From: Methanoregula sp.
Lineage (GTDB): Archaea; Halobacteriota; Methanomicrobia; Methanomicrobiales; Methanospirillaceae
DNA length: 32,776 bases
Reading direction: 5' to 3'
NCBI GenBank assembly: GCA_023228295.1
Contig: JALOBP010000029.1
Span: 1-32,776 of the forward strand
Position 1 is the first letter of the stretch. Every line of letters begins with the position of its first letter. The translations under genes and the position numbers were made by a program. Below are positions 8,526 to 16,163 of the stretch, in pieces. The notes beneath the pieces are model-generated. The model saw nothing but the letters and a program-made list of their open reading frames with translations. It did no database searches and was not told the DNA's origin.

Positions 8526-8921
8526 TTGAAAACAAAAGCATCGGGCCGGTGTATCAGCCTTCTGGTATTCCTGTTCGGAATTGCATTACTCGTACCGGCA
8601 TTATCAGCAATCGGAGATGATGAGAATTCCAGGTACCAGACTGTTATTACGAACCCGGAGATCCCAGCAATAAACCAGTCAGAACCCAATGAGACCGCAC
8701 TGGAAAGTTACAAGAGAACGCCGGAACCGATCACGGTTTTCAAAGCCGAGGTGAATGAGACATCCATGCCTGGCCCAAGGTATATGGCCTTTGGTCCGAG
8801 CGTCATTGAACTATCGGTAAGCCCGGCCATTCTTATCGCTTTTGCCGTACTTGTCGTTCTCGGGATTGGTGCATGGTTTTTGTGGGCAAAGCGTCAACAG
8901 GATGACGAAGATAATACATGA
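8526..8921 (+). CDS. Small secreted or anchored protein, unknown
   Basis: This 131-residue protein is not recognised. It has an N-terminal signal (basic KTKASGR, then ISLLVFLFGIALLVPALSA), an extracellular stretch of about 70 residues with potential N-glycosylation sites (NQSEPNETAL, EVNETS), and a C-terminal membrane helix (AILIAFAVLVVLGIGAWFLWA) with a short charged tail. The start is TTG: the codon immediately upstream is an in-frame TGA (8523-8525), and GGAG at 8511-8514 gives a reasonable ribosome site. It is likely a small pseudoperiplasmic protein tethered at its C-terminus. Confidence 0.65.
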   Translation: MKTKASGRCISLLVFLFGIALLVPALSAIGDDENSRYQTVITNPEIPAINQSEPNETALESYKRTPEPITVFKAEVNETSMPGPRYMAFGPSVIELSVSPAILIAFAVLVVLGIGAWFLWAKRQQDDEDNT

Positions 8922-9010
8922 ACATCGAGATCCATATCCATTTCAACGCAGATGCATTTCCAGATCTGGGATCTGGTAATGTGAAGAAATCCCACGCATA
9001 ATATCCACAT

Positions 9011-9044
9011 TTTTTTAAATGCGTGCGGGAAATACCTGTACAGG
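9011..9044 (+). promoter_or_regulatory. TATA box and palindrome before the PepSY-like gene
   Basis: TTTTTTAAAT at 9011-9020 is centred about 38 bp before the ATG at 9054. A 10-bp perfect palindrome, CCTGTACAGG (9035-9044), lies between TATA and start where a repressor could bind. A second palindrome, CCAGATCTGG (8960-8969), lies upstream. Confidence 0.4.
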
Positions 9045-9053
9045 ATATCTGGT

Positions 9054-9953
9054 ATGGCGGCAGATGAATACAATGACGAAAACGACGACTTTGACACTCC
9101 GCACCTGCCGGAGCGATACCACCAGATCGTCAGGGCAAAGAAGCGGCAACGGTTAAAAAAGCACATCCTGATGGCTGGTGTTGGGATTCTCATCATTGTC
9201 ATTATGTATCTCCTGATGAGCTGGGCCGCAGGGGGTCTCATTTCTTCAATTCCGCCCCAGTCCACCACATCACCGGACATTCGTCCGGTTGATACCGTAG
9301 TGCCTTCACAGACTACCCAGCCAGCCCAGAATATCGACGTGAATACCACCCCCGCATTTGCGAGCGGGACCGATATCAACCGACCGACAGTCCCGGTTAT
9401 TGATTCGGCCCGGGCGCAGAAGATTGCCGAGCAGTATATCATTGAGCAGAACTCGGGACAGCTGCCCCTGAAGATGAGCCGGTCTGAGTACGAGCAGATT
9501 GCCTTACCTTCAGGTACAGTGGCAGGGCAGTACATTATTGAGTACGAGCGTATTTACCAGGACTACCCGACCGATGTTGACGGATTCACGGTCATTGTCG
9601 ATGCAGTGAGCGGGGAAGTTGTGGAGTACACTCACCAGTGGACCACGCAGGAATACGCATTCTCCACATATAGCCAGCTGGGGGTTACCCGGCTGGAAGC
9701 CACCTTTGCCGTGATGCAGAAAGCAAAAGAGCAGTATCCTGACGATATTGACACACTCCAGATCCGCTCAGCAGACATCCGGTGGAAGAACAATGTCCCG
9801 GACGGTACCGTACCCCGGCCGGGTTCCATCCCGCTGGCGTGGAAAGTGGTCTTCGATGACGATACCATCCGGACCAGTGCATCTGCCAAACCCGGGGTTG
9901 CATGGGTGGATGTGCAGACCGGCGAGTTCATCGCATTCGATTACCAGCACTGA
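9054..9953 (+). CDS. Membrane-anchored PepSY-like protein
   Basis: This 299-residue protein has an acidic cytoplasmic N-terminus (MAADEYNDENDDFD), a basic patch (KKRQRLKKH), one membrane helix (about 38-58) and a large extracellular part. After a Thr/Pro-rich linker it carries two units resembling PepSY/YpeB-type repeats: ARQ-like ARAQKIAEQYIIEQ ... FTVIVDAVSGEVVEY (about 118-182), then RLEATFAVMQKAKEQYP ... GVAWVDVQTGEFIAFDY (about 205-297). The VDxxSGEV and VDVQTGEF turns are characteristic. Such domains are often associated with inhibition of, or binding to, proteases and other envelope proteins. No partner enzyme is adjacent. I regard the domain assignment as likely and the function as unknown. 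Confidence 0.75.
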   Translation: MAADEYNDENDDFDTPHLPERYHQIVRAKKRQRLKKHILMAGVGILIIVIMYLLMSWAAGGLISSIPPQSTTSPDIRPVDTVVPSQTTQPAQNIDVNTTPAFASGTDINRPTVPVIDSARAQKIAEQYIIEQNSGQLPLKMSRSEYEQIALPSGTVAGQYIIEYERIYQDYPTDVDGFTVIVDAVSGEVVEYTHQWTTQEYAFSTYSQLGVTRLEATFAVMQKAKEQYPDDIDTLQIRSADIRWKNNVPDGTVPRPGSIPLAWKVVFDDDTIRTSASAKPGVAWVDVQTGEFIAFDYQH

Positions 9954-9979
9954 TGTGAAAAACTGGCACATCCTTTTTT
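9952..9979 (+). terminator. Hairpin terminator between convergent genes
   Basis: GATGTG (9952-9957) pairs with CACATC (9967-9972) and is followed by C and six T (9974-9979). It overlaps the stop of the PepSY-like gene and abuts the end of the convergent 4-TM gene. Confidence 0.45.
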
Positions 9980-10322
9980 AGAGAAGAACGAGTCCCAGCA
10001 GGAACGATGCTGCGTTCATGAACAATGAACATGCCAGGGCACGCTTCAGGTCCAGACCCAGCAACCGGTAGAGAATAGCAGCCTCTGCGAGGAATACCAG
10101 AGCCTCCCCGGCCTGGATGTAGTAGGCCCCATCCACGAATGGGGGCAGGACGAACCAAAGATAGGGGAGGGTGAGGGCGGTGCAGAGCAGCCCGACACCG
10201 ATGATTTTGAGTATTGGTATCGTCCTGTCCCTGAAGGCGAAACGGATGAGTACTATGAGGACGGGGATCTCGATTATCCAGGTTGTAACGAGGGCGAGGA
10301 GGAAGTACGTCTCGTAGAGCAT
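9978..10322 (-). CDS. Small four-helix membrane protein, unknown
   Basis: This 114-residue protein is not recognised. It is almost entirely hydrophobic, with about four membrane helices: LYETYFLLALVTTWIIEIPVL region, ILKIIGVGLLCTALTLPYLW, YYIQAGEALVFLAEAAILY and FMNAASFLLGLVLL. The charged residues inside helices (IIEIP, GEALVFLAE) suggest an active or interacting membrane protein. I take ATG 10322 as start because it follows the stop of the upstream cysteine-rich gene by one base; a longer frame to 10385 would run back into that gene. It is the last gene of a three-gene cassette with two cysteine-rich secreted paralogues. Confidence 0.72.
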   Translation of the reverse strand: MLYETYFLLALVTTWIIEIPVLIVLIRFAFRDRTIPILKIIGVGLLCTALTLPYLWFVLPPFVDGAYYIQAGEALVFLAEAAILYRLLGLDLKRALACSLFMNAASFLLGLVLL

Positions 10323-10323
10323 G

Positions 10324-11211
10324 TCAGCACCGGGCTCCGAAGAGGGATAGGAGGGAGCAGTAGATGGACTCAACCGGACTGGCATACCGGACTGGATCCA
10401 GGGTTAATTCGAGGGCGGGGGAAATGGCAGGATCTGGATTATCCGTGGGTATTGTAAACCGCAGCTCACATGCCCGCATGGAGGGTAACTCATTTCCATC
10501 ACGAGTGTCTTTCCACATCACCAGTGTTGCAGGATCAACCGGCTGAAGCAACTCCTTGCAGTCCTCCCGTTTTTCATCAGTCCGGTTGACACAGGAACGA
10601 AACGCGGATGTTTCTTTGAAATTATTCCCATTCATGACATAGCCATGGCATTCCGTATCCGTGCGGGAATCGCAGACAGTCAGGTAATCATTGCAGACTT
10701 GCCGCTCCAGGCGGGTAGTATTGATACAGGCATCGTACTTGGGAGTGTAATTCCAGTACCTGCCCCTGCCGCCACTCATCTGGAACGGATTAAGATCCGT
10801 ACAGTTTTTTGGCAGCGGGGACTGGGAGAAATTCAGGATACTGAAATGCTCGCCTTTCGTTACACCCTCAAGATTGCAATAGTCCGTATAACCCCGCCCC
10901 GCATGGTAATACGGCTCATAGATCCTGCTCCCGTAGGTGGCTGCAGTTGCATGGTAAGAGTAGTATAGTTCCGGTGAATAATTCCCGTTCTGTGCAAGAC
11001 GATCTTCCGGATCAAGATGACAGTCCCACGATTTGCAGCCATACCCGTAACAGTTCACGGTAAACTGCACTGATTCGTTATACGGGAGTCCGTCCTTTTC
11101 AAAGAAGATGTCGGTGGTTGTCGGCCAGAGCTCGTCCGCCGATACCGGGGCAGGAACAAACAGCAGTCCAGCAAAACAAAGGACGACGATGACATGCCCC
11201 GGTTTCACCAT
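10324..11211 (-). CDS. Cysteine-rich secreted protein, paralogue B
   Basis: This 295-residue protein has a signal peptide (VKPGHVIVVLCFAGLLFVPAPVSA) and an extracellular domain with about 15 cysteines and several N-glycosylation sites. I do not recognise a known family. It is clearly a paralogue of the gene just upstream; shared elements in order are YFEKxGxPxxExxxFTVNCYG or the matching FFEKDGLPYNESVQFTVNCYG core, YEP-Y, CNLEG/CDLDG, CTDLNPF/CTDIHQF, CNDY, MVMWKD-RDGNELP-MRxCEL-FxIP, and a C-terminal cysteine. Even cysteine spacing suggests disulphide bonding outside the cell. The start ATG 11211 lies three bases beyond the upstream stop (11214), indicating translational coupling. A longer start at 11250 would add residues overlapping that gene. 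Confidence 0.78.
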   Translation of the reverse strand: MVKPGHVIVVLCFAGLLFVPAPVSADELWPTTTDIFFEKDGLPYNESVQFTVNCYGYGCKSWDCHLDPEDRLAQNGNYSPELYYSYHATAATYGSRIYEPYYHAGRGYTDYCNLEGVTKGEHFSILNFSQSPLPKNCTDLNPFQMSGGRGRYWNYTPKYDACINTTRLERQVCNDYLTVCDSRTDTECHGYVMNGNNFKETSAFRSCVNRTDEKREDCKELLQPVDPATLVMWKDTRDGNELPSMRACELRFTIPTDNPDPAISPALELTLDPVRYASPVESIYCSLLSLFGARC

Positions 11212-11213
11212 AT

Positions 11214-12072
11214 TCAACACTCCATTCCCAGCAGGTTCATGACCCGGCACCAGATCGACCCGGTATCCTTTTCCATCTCGATATGCGCTACCTGCATGGG
11301 AGGAACGTAAGCCTGCCCGGATTCATTGTCGGAAGGAATTGAGAAATGCAGTTCACAGGATCGCATTGCAGGCAATTCCCGCCCATTGCGATCTTTCCAC
11401 ATCACCATTGTCGATGGATCGACCTTTTCAAGATAGGTATGGCATGCACGCAGCTGCTGATGTGCGTTGTCACGGCATGCGGTAGATTGCGGAGAATTTT
11501 TCACATAGTTATCATCAATCATCCAGTTGCCGCATTCCTCATCTTCAACCGGGCTGCAGGGAATCACGTAGTCATTGCAGAGTTCAGCTGCTGCATAGCT
11601 CTTGTTTTCACACTGACTGAATTCCGAAGTGACACGGTAATACTCGTCATACCCTTTACCGATATCGAACTGATGGATATCGGTGCACTCCGGTGGCAGG
11701 GGGGTATTGGCAAAGTTTTGCAGGATAAACGAATTATTTCCTATCTTCCCATCAAGATCGCAGGAGTCGATTTCCCGGTAATTCAGGTAAAATGGTTCAT
11801 AGATGATGCACCCGTAATCCGGGCAGGTGGGAATAGACGACCTCCCGGGGAGATGATGCATTCAGTGGAAGCGTTGTTGCCGGAGTCATTCCGGGATACA
11901 CAAGATGACCATAACAATTCACAGTAAAGTGAATGTTTTCGGTAAAGGGAACACCACCTTTTTCGAAGTAAACAGTAGTAATTGTAGGATTGGTTGTATC
12001 AGCCAGAACAGGGCAGATGAGAGCAGCAGCCAGAATAATAATAAGAAAAGACCTGTACCTGCCATATCGCAT
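11214..12072 (-). pseudogene. Cysteine-rich secreted protein, paralogue A, frameshifted
   Basis: The 5' part (12072 to about 11825) encodes a signal peptide (RSFLIIILAAALICPVLA) and YFEKGGVPFTENIHFTVNCYG, but runs into a stop at 11797. The remainder continues in another frame from about 11820 to 11214 (DYGCIIYEPFYLNYREID ... NLLGMEC). Aligning with paralogue B puts the junction at VYSHLP/DYGCIIYEP, near the CCCGG at 11819-11823; removing one G would restore the frame and give about 285 residues. Conserved cysteine positions match paralogue B. Because all else is well preserved, this may be a very recent mutation, a phase-variable site or a base-call error. It is the first gene of the cassette; a TATA-like run (12086-12103) lies just upstream, suggesting a leaderless transcript. 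Confidence 0.75.
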
Positions 12073-12139
12073 AGAGAGAGTATAATTATAAACAATATAT
12101 TAGTTACCATCTGAGTTTTATAAAAAAAGGAAATGTCTG

Positions 12140-12595
12140 TCAGCACCTGCTGCACACGTACTCGGTGACAAGCGCAGTCCGGCGCATGTCGCCCGAGATC
12201 TGCTTCTTTCCGCCACGGAAGAACCAGTGGTTGCACCGGGTGCAGCGCTTGGGCATTATCCGGTCGAGGAGGTTCATCGGGATCTCGAGGGTGAACTCGG
12301 TCCGGATCCACTCCTCGGGCGGCTTCTCCGCGTTCTGCTCATAGATGTTGACGAACTCCATGATCTGGTGGGGGGGCACGCCCAGGTCCACGAATTTCTT
12401 GAAGACGAAGTAGTTGAAGATGAGCCACGAGAGGTCCGAGCGGTCGAGGATCCCTTCGTACTCCCCAAATGCCTCGTCGAAATCCTCGAGCGTGCAGCCG
12501 CACAGCGGGCATTTGCCGCCGACGAGCTCGTCAAGGAATACCTCTTCCTGGCACCCCGGACAGGTTGTGTGCGGGGATTGCATGCGTGATGTCAT
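12140..12595 (-). CDS. Zinc-ribbon protein, unknown
   Basis: This 151-residue soluble protein has two probable zinc-binding elements: an N-terminal ribbon CPGCQEEVF ... GKCPLCGC (about 13-34) and a C-terminal pair CTRCNHWFF ... VCSRC at the very end (about 117-151). Between them is an acidic helical region (DEAFGEYEGILDRSDLSWL). I do not recognise the family. GGAG lies 6 bp before the ATG at 12595, and an AT-rich TATA-like stretch (ACAAAATAAACC, about 12612-12625) lies upstream, so it is likely transcribed alone. Zinc ribbons of this kind commonly mediate nucleic-acid or protein contacts, but nothing here points to a specific partner. Confidence 0.75.
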   Translation of the reverse strand: MTSRMQSPHTTCPGCQEEVFLDELVGGKCPLCGCTLEDFDEAFGEYEGILDRSDLSWLIFNYFVFKKFVDLGVPPHQIMEFVNIYEQNAEKPPEEWIRTEFTLEIPMNLLDRIMPKRCTRCNHWFFRGGKKQISGDMRRTALVTEYVCSRC

Positions 12596-12759
12596 TGTTG
12601 CTCCGGTATTGACAGGTTTATTTTGTATTCATATCTGCGATGGCTGAAACGGTTTGTGGTATTGAAATGATTGTTCCTAGTATTGATCGGGACGGCTGAT
12701 AAGCATATCAGTGCCCGCAATCATCCCCGATAAAAGCATTGTGGAAAAGGGGAAGGGTG

Positions 12760-13068
12760 TCAGTCCGCAGCAGGTTCGGCCTGCTCCATCACAAGCGAGC
12801 CAAAGACTACTTTCTCAAGCACCTGTGCAACGTACTTGATGTGCATTGCTTTCTCAAGGTCCTCGTTCCGGTGGATGTCGGCCCAGAGCTGGATGCGCAT
12901 TAAAGAAAAGCGGAAACGGTCGAGCGATTCGTCGTCCATGTTCATTGCTTCGCGGTAGATCGGCTCGAGCATGTCGGGGAACGCAAGCGGGGACTCAAGA
13001 GCAGCAACGACCCCCTTATAAATCGGGAGGGGTTTCTCCCTGCCTGTAAGAATCCGCTCGTAGTCCAT
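12760..13068 (-). CDS. Small protein coupled to the Mrp ATPase, unknown
   Basis: This 102-residue soluble protein is not recognised. It is mostly helical and rich in Met, Arg and Glu (ERILTGREKPLPIYKG, MNMDDESLDRFRFSLMRIQLW), without cysteines or a signal peptide. I place the start at ATG 13068 because GAGG lies just upstream within the mrp stop region; the mrp stop (13075-13073) is only 4 bp away. An in-frame ATG at 13086 would overlap the mrp gene. The tight coupling suggests it works with the Fe-S carrier ATPase or is made in fixed ratio with it. A 164-bp spacer without a gene follows. Confidence 0.75.
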   Translation of the reverse strand: MDYERILTGREKPLPIYKGVVAALESPLAFPDMLEPIYREAMNMDDESLDRFRFSLMRIQLWADIHRNEDLEKAMHIKYVAQVLEKVVFGSLVMEQAEPAAD

Positions 13069-13072
13069 CTCG

Positions 13073-13966
13073 TTATCCCTCAACAACCCTGATGAGTTCT
13101 TCCATTACCTTGTCCACGCATTTCCACGTGGGGCTGTCACCGCGCCGGATGATGAACGGCCGGCCCTCGTCGCCGGCCTTGCGCATCTCGATGTCGAGCG
13201 GAATCTCGCCAAGGAAGGGGACCTTGAGCTCTTCTGCGATCTTCTTTCCGCCGCCTTTCCCAAAGACCTCGAGCACCTCGCCGCAGTGGGGGCAGACCAT
13301 GCCGCTCATGTTCTCAACAATGCCGATGACCGGCAGGCTGAGCTTCTCGATGAACTTTGCGGATTTCATAGCATCGAGCGTTGCCACGTCCTGCGGAGTG
13401 GTGACGATAACCGCTCCGCGGACATTGGGGGCAAGCTGTGCGATGGTCAGCGCCTCGTCGCCGGTTCCCGGGGGAAGGTCAACGACAAGATAATCGAGCG
13501 AACCCCAGTTCACTTCAGCAAGGAACTGCTGGATCGCCGCCATCTTCATCGGCCCGCGCCAGATGATGGGGGTGCTTGTGTCCGGCAGCAGGAATGCCAT
13601 CGAGATGACCGAGAGGTTCCCGGTGACATGGACGGGTTCGATATGATCGTCCATAACGCCGAGTTTGTGGTCTTCGATCCCCAGCATCTTGGGCACGTTG
13701 GGGCCGTGCATATCGAGATCGAGGAGCCCGACCTTTTTGCCGTGGGCCGCGAGGGCATAGGCAAGGTTGACGGAGACGGTGGACTTGCCCACGCCGCCTT
13801 TCCCGGACAGGACCATGATGACATGTTTCACGTCAATGTCTGCCTTGGGTGGCAGGCCGGCCTGTCCCTTCTTTGCCGATGAGCAGCTGGATGCAGTTGC
13901 GCAACTGGAGCAGTTGCTGTTGCATTCTTCTTCTGCGTTTTTGGACTGGGTATTGGTTTGTGCCAT
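13073..13966 (-). CDS. Mrp/NBP35-family Fe-S cluster carrier ATPase
   Basis: This 297-residue P-loop protein belongs to the Mrp/ApbC/NBP35 family, which binds a transient Fe-S cluster and delivers it to target proteins in an ATP-dependent way. The deviant Walker A SGKGGVGKSTVSVNLA lies near residue 55, LVVDLPPGTGD is the switch/Walker B region and VCPHCGE is the CxxC motif that bridges a cluster in the dimer. The N-terminus holds an extra cysteine cluster (EEECNSNCSSCATASSCSS), as in NBP35-like forms. I chose ATG 13966: AAAGGGA lies 4-5 bp upstream, and the residues added by ATG 14044 are not family-like. It shares a short divergent promoter region with the PEBP gene. Confidence 0.93.
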   Translation of the reverse strand: MAQTNTQSKNAEEECNSNCSSCATASSCSSAKKGQAGLPPKADIDVKHVIMVLSGKGGVGKSTVSVNLAYALAAHGKKVGLLDLDMHGPNVPKMLGIEDHKLGVMDDHIEPVHVTGNLSVISMAFLLPDTSTPIIWRGPMKMAAIQQFLAEVNWGSLDYLVVDLPPGTGDEALTIAQLAPNVRGAVIVTTPQDVATLDAMKSAKFIEKLSLPVIGIVENMSGMVCPHCGEVLEVFGKGGGKKIAEELKVPFLGEIPLDIEMRKAGDEGRPFIIRRGDSPTWKCVDKVMEELIRVVEG

Positions 13967-14112
13967 GTTATCCCTTTGATACGTGCTGGTCGTGTACTCG
14001 TACCAGTTGTCCTCACAAGACATTAAAGATGTGGAAATTACCACGTCTCCATGCGACGTATAGGGTGCCCAAGGGCATCACTTTATTATTCTCCCATCAC
14101 AAGGGAGGTTGG

Positions 14113-14565
14113 ATGGAAAATCTCATCGTCTCACTGGATTTCCTCGAGTTTACGCCCGCCCATACATGTGACGGTGAAAACATATCCCCGCGTATCCGGT
14201 TCAAAGGACTCAGCGCCACGTCCGTCGCGGTGATGGTATTCAACCCGTTCGAGAAATCCTGCTGTTCATTCACCCCATGGATCTGCTGGAACCTCCCCCC
14301 CTTACCGGTTATTCCGGCCGGCATCCCCAAAGAGCCGACCACGACATTACCGGTCATGGCGGTCCAGGGGATCACGGACTACGGGACGATCGGGTATACC
14401 GGACCCTGCCCGCCCCCGGGCGAGATGATACGGTACCAGTTCAGGGTATACGGGCTGGATACCATGTTGGATCTTGCCCCGGGATCTGACAAACATGAAC
14501 TGATCCGGGCCATGAAAAACCATGTCATCCAGTATGGTGAGACGGTCGCGATCTGCTCGCGCTAA
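14113..14565 (+). CDS. YbhB/YbcL (PEBP) family protein
   Basis: This 150-residue protein belongs to the phosphatidylethanolamine-binding-protein fold as found in prokaryotic YbhB/YbcL proteins. The start MENLIVSLDFLEFTPAHTCDG, the ligand-pocket region (ENISPRIRF), the GPCPPPGE turn (about 99-106) and the closing helix with DLAPGSDKHELIRAMKNHV are typical. It lacks a signal peptide. The usual DPDAP segment reads MVFNPFEKSCC, so the pocket may differ; the cysteines there are unusual. GGGAGGT at 14103-14109 is a strong ribosome site that fixes the start. The precise ligand and role are unknown. A collapsed second copy lies 66 bp downstream. Confidence 0.9.
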   Translation: MENLIVSLDFLEFTPAHTCDGENISPRIRFKGLSATSVAVMVFNPFEKSCCSFTPWICWNLPPLPVIPAGIPKEPTTTLPVMAVQGITDYGTIGYTGPCPPPGEMIRYQFRVYGLDTMLDLAPGSDKHELIRAMKNHVIQYGETVAICSR

Positions 14566-14631
14566 GGAACCCTGAACGGGCACAGGTTTTAAGGATGGGA
14601 TACAGTATCCCGGTCTTAAGGAGGGCCCTGC

Positions 14632-14748
14632 ATGAACAACCCTGAAGTGAGTGTCGACTTTCTGGTTTTTCCCCCGGCCCATACCTGCGACAGGGAGACC
14701 TGGGCAATTGCAGAACACAAGGTTGCCCGAAACAATCTGAACCAGTAA
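14632..14748 (+). pseudogene. Collapsed PEBP-family copy
   Basis: This 38-codon frame begins with a strong ribosome site (AAGGAGGG, 14617-14624) and reads VSVDFLVFPPAHTCDRE, closely matching residues 5-20 of the intact PEBP protein upstream (VSLDFLEFTPAHTCDGE). It then jumps directly to WAIAEHKVARNNLNQ, which resembles the C-terminal helix of YbhB-type proteins (typically WAIAEHVLAE...), and stops. So the entire middle of the gene (about 110 codons) seems to have been deleted in frame, leaving start, ribosome site and ends. It is best treated as a remnant of a tandem paralogue. It could still be translated as a microprotein. Confidence 0.65.
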
Positions 14749-14965
14749 ATATCGGGAGATGGGATGCTGCAGGTGGCAACCCTGCTTCAGATGGCCAAAG
14801 GAACAATTTTCCCGACGATTTTCAGATTGCACAAGAGCATGAGATTCGATGTAATACCAGAGGTCAGGACAAAAGAAAAAGATTGCACTTTGGATCCGCA
14901 GTCAGGAGGGTTGTAAGCCGGTTCCATCACGCTTAATAGCCAATGAAGACAGAATCACCGGTACG

Positions 14966-16156
14966 ATGCCCCGTTCCCGTAAGATCCGGCGCCCGCTCAG
15001 CCCCGGGATCGACTCTGCCATCCGGGCTATGACCGCAAAGCGCGAAGCACTCCTCTCCCCGCTTGCCACCATCAGTGCCGATGCAGTCCGCCGTCATAAC
15101 CGGACGCTGGATGACATCCGCACCCCGTACTCCCGTGACGCGGACCGGATCATCCATACCCGCGCCTACACCCGGTATATCGACAAGACGCAGGTTTTCT
15201 ATCTCGTGGAGAACGACCATATTACCCACCGTGTCATCCATGTCCAGCTCGTCTCGAAGATCGCGCGTACCATCGGGAGGTGCCTCCGTCTCAACGAGGA
15301 CCTGATCGAGGCGATTGCGCTCGGGCACGACATCGGCCACATCCCCTACGGCCATTTCGGGGAGACCTGCCTCTCGGATCTCTGCGAAAAGCAGGAGATC
15401 GGGATGTTCTTCCACAATGTCCAGAGCGTGCGGTTCCTCGACCAGATCGAAGACTGCGATCTCACCATGCAGGTACTTGATGGTGTCCTCTGCCATAACG
15501 GTGAGGCAGACGATGTAAAGATCTCCCCCCGGCCCTGCTCATCATGGGCGGCATTTGACAAGAAGGTGCAGGATGCTACGGATGGCCGGGGTTCTGGATC
15601 ACCCATGACGCTCGAGGGCTGCGTAGTCAAGTTCGCCGATACCATTGCCTATATCGGCAGGGACCTGCAGGACGCCCGGGAGGTCGGGCTGATTGCGGAG
15701 GATACGAAGATCCCGGCTGTATGCCGGGAGGTTCTCGGAGAGAATAACCGGGAGATCATCAATACCCTCATCTTCGACCTTCTCGAGAACAGCGACACGG
15801 AGGAGAGGGGATACATCTCCTACAGCAGTAAGGTGGAAAAAGCCCTCATTGCCCTGCGATCATTCTCGCGCCGGCATATCTACGATAACCCTGCCCTCTG
15901 TTCCGAACGGGAGAAGGTCCGGGCAATGTACGCCACCCTGTTCCGGGCATGCCTCGAAGACCTTGCAGTTGAGCGGCGGCAGGCACGGATCTATACCGAT
16001 TTTGTCGAATCCGGCCATATCAGTCCGGCATATCTTGAGTCCGCAACCCCTGCTGAACTCACGCGGGACTTTATCGCCGGCATGACCGACCGGTACTTTG
16101 CCCGGCGCTTTGAAGATTACGTCATACCGCGGCGGATCGAAGGAAAATTCCGGTAA
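14966..16156 (+). CDS. HD-domain phosphohydrolase, dGTPase-like
   Basis: This 396-residue protein belongs to the HD superfamily nearest to deoxyguanosinetriphosphate triphosphohydrolases, which split dNTPs into nucleoside and triphosphate. The metal ligands are visible: His64 (IIHTRAYTRYIDKTQVF), the HD pair His121-Asp122 in ALGHDIGHIPYGHFGE, and a later Asp in VKFADTIAYIGRD. ENDHITHRVIHVQLVSKIAR is the usual helix between the first His and the HD pair. The true substrate is unknown; archaeal relatives may control nucleotide pools or act in defence. The start at ATG 14966 has no clear ribosome site, so translation could begin at the in-frame ATG 15029 instead. It converges on the gene at 16164. 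Confidence 0.88.
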   Translation: MPRSRKIRRPLSPGIDSAIRAMTAKREALLSPLATISADAVRRHNRTLDDIRTPYSRDADRIIHTRAYTRYIDKTQVFYLVENDHITHRVIHVQLVSKIARTIGRCLRLNEDLIEAIALGHDIGHIPYGHFGETCLSDLCEKQEIGMFFHNVQSVRFLDQIEDCDLTMQVLDGVLCHNGEADDVKISPRPCSSWAAFDKKVQDATDGRGSGSPMTLEGCVVKFADTIAYIGRDLQDAREVGLIAEDTKIPAVCREVLGENNREIINTLIFDLLENSDTEERGYISYSSKVEKALIALRSFSRRHIYDNPALCSEREKVRAMYATLFRACLEDLAVERRQARIYTDFVESGHISPAYLESATPAELTRDFIAGMTDRYFARRFEDYVIPRRIEGKFR

Positions 16157-16163
16157 GACCCGG

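Noticed and set aside
14764..14916. Short plus-strand frame of 50 codons with GGGAG upstream
   Set aside because: The translation has no family features, and the region seems to be decayed spacer after the PEBP remnant. It cannot be excluded.
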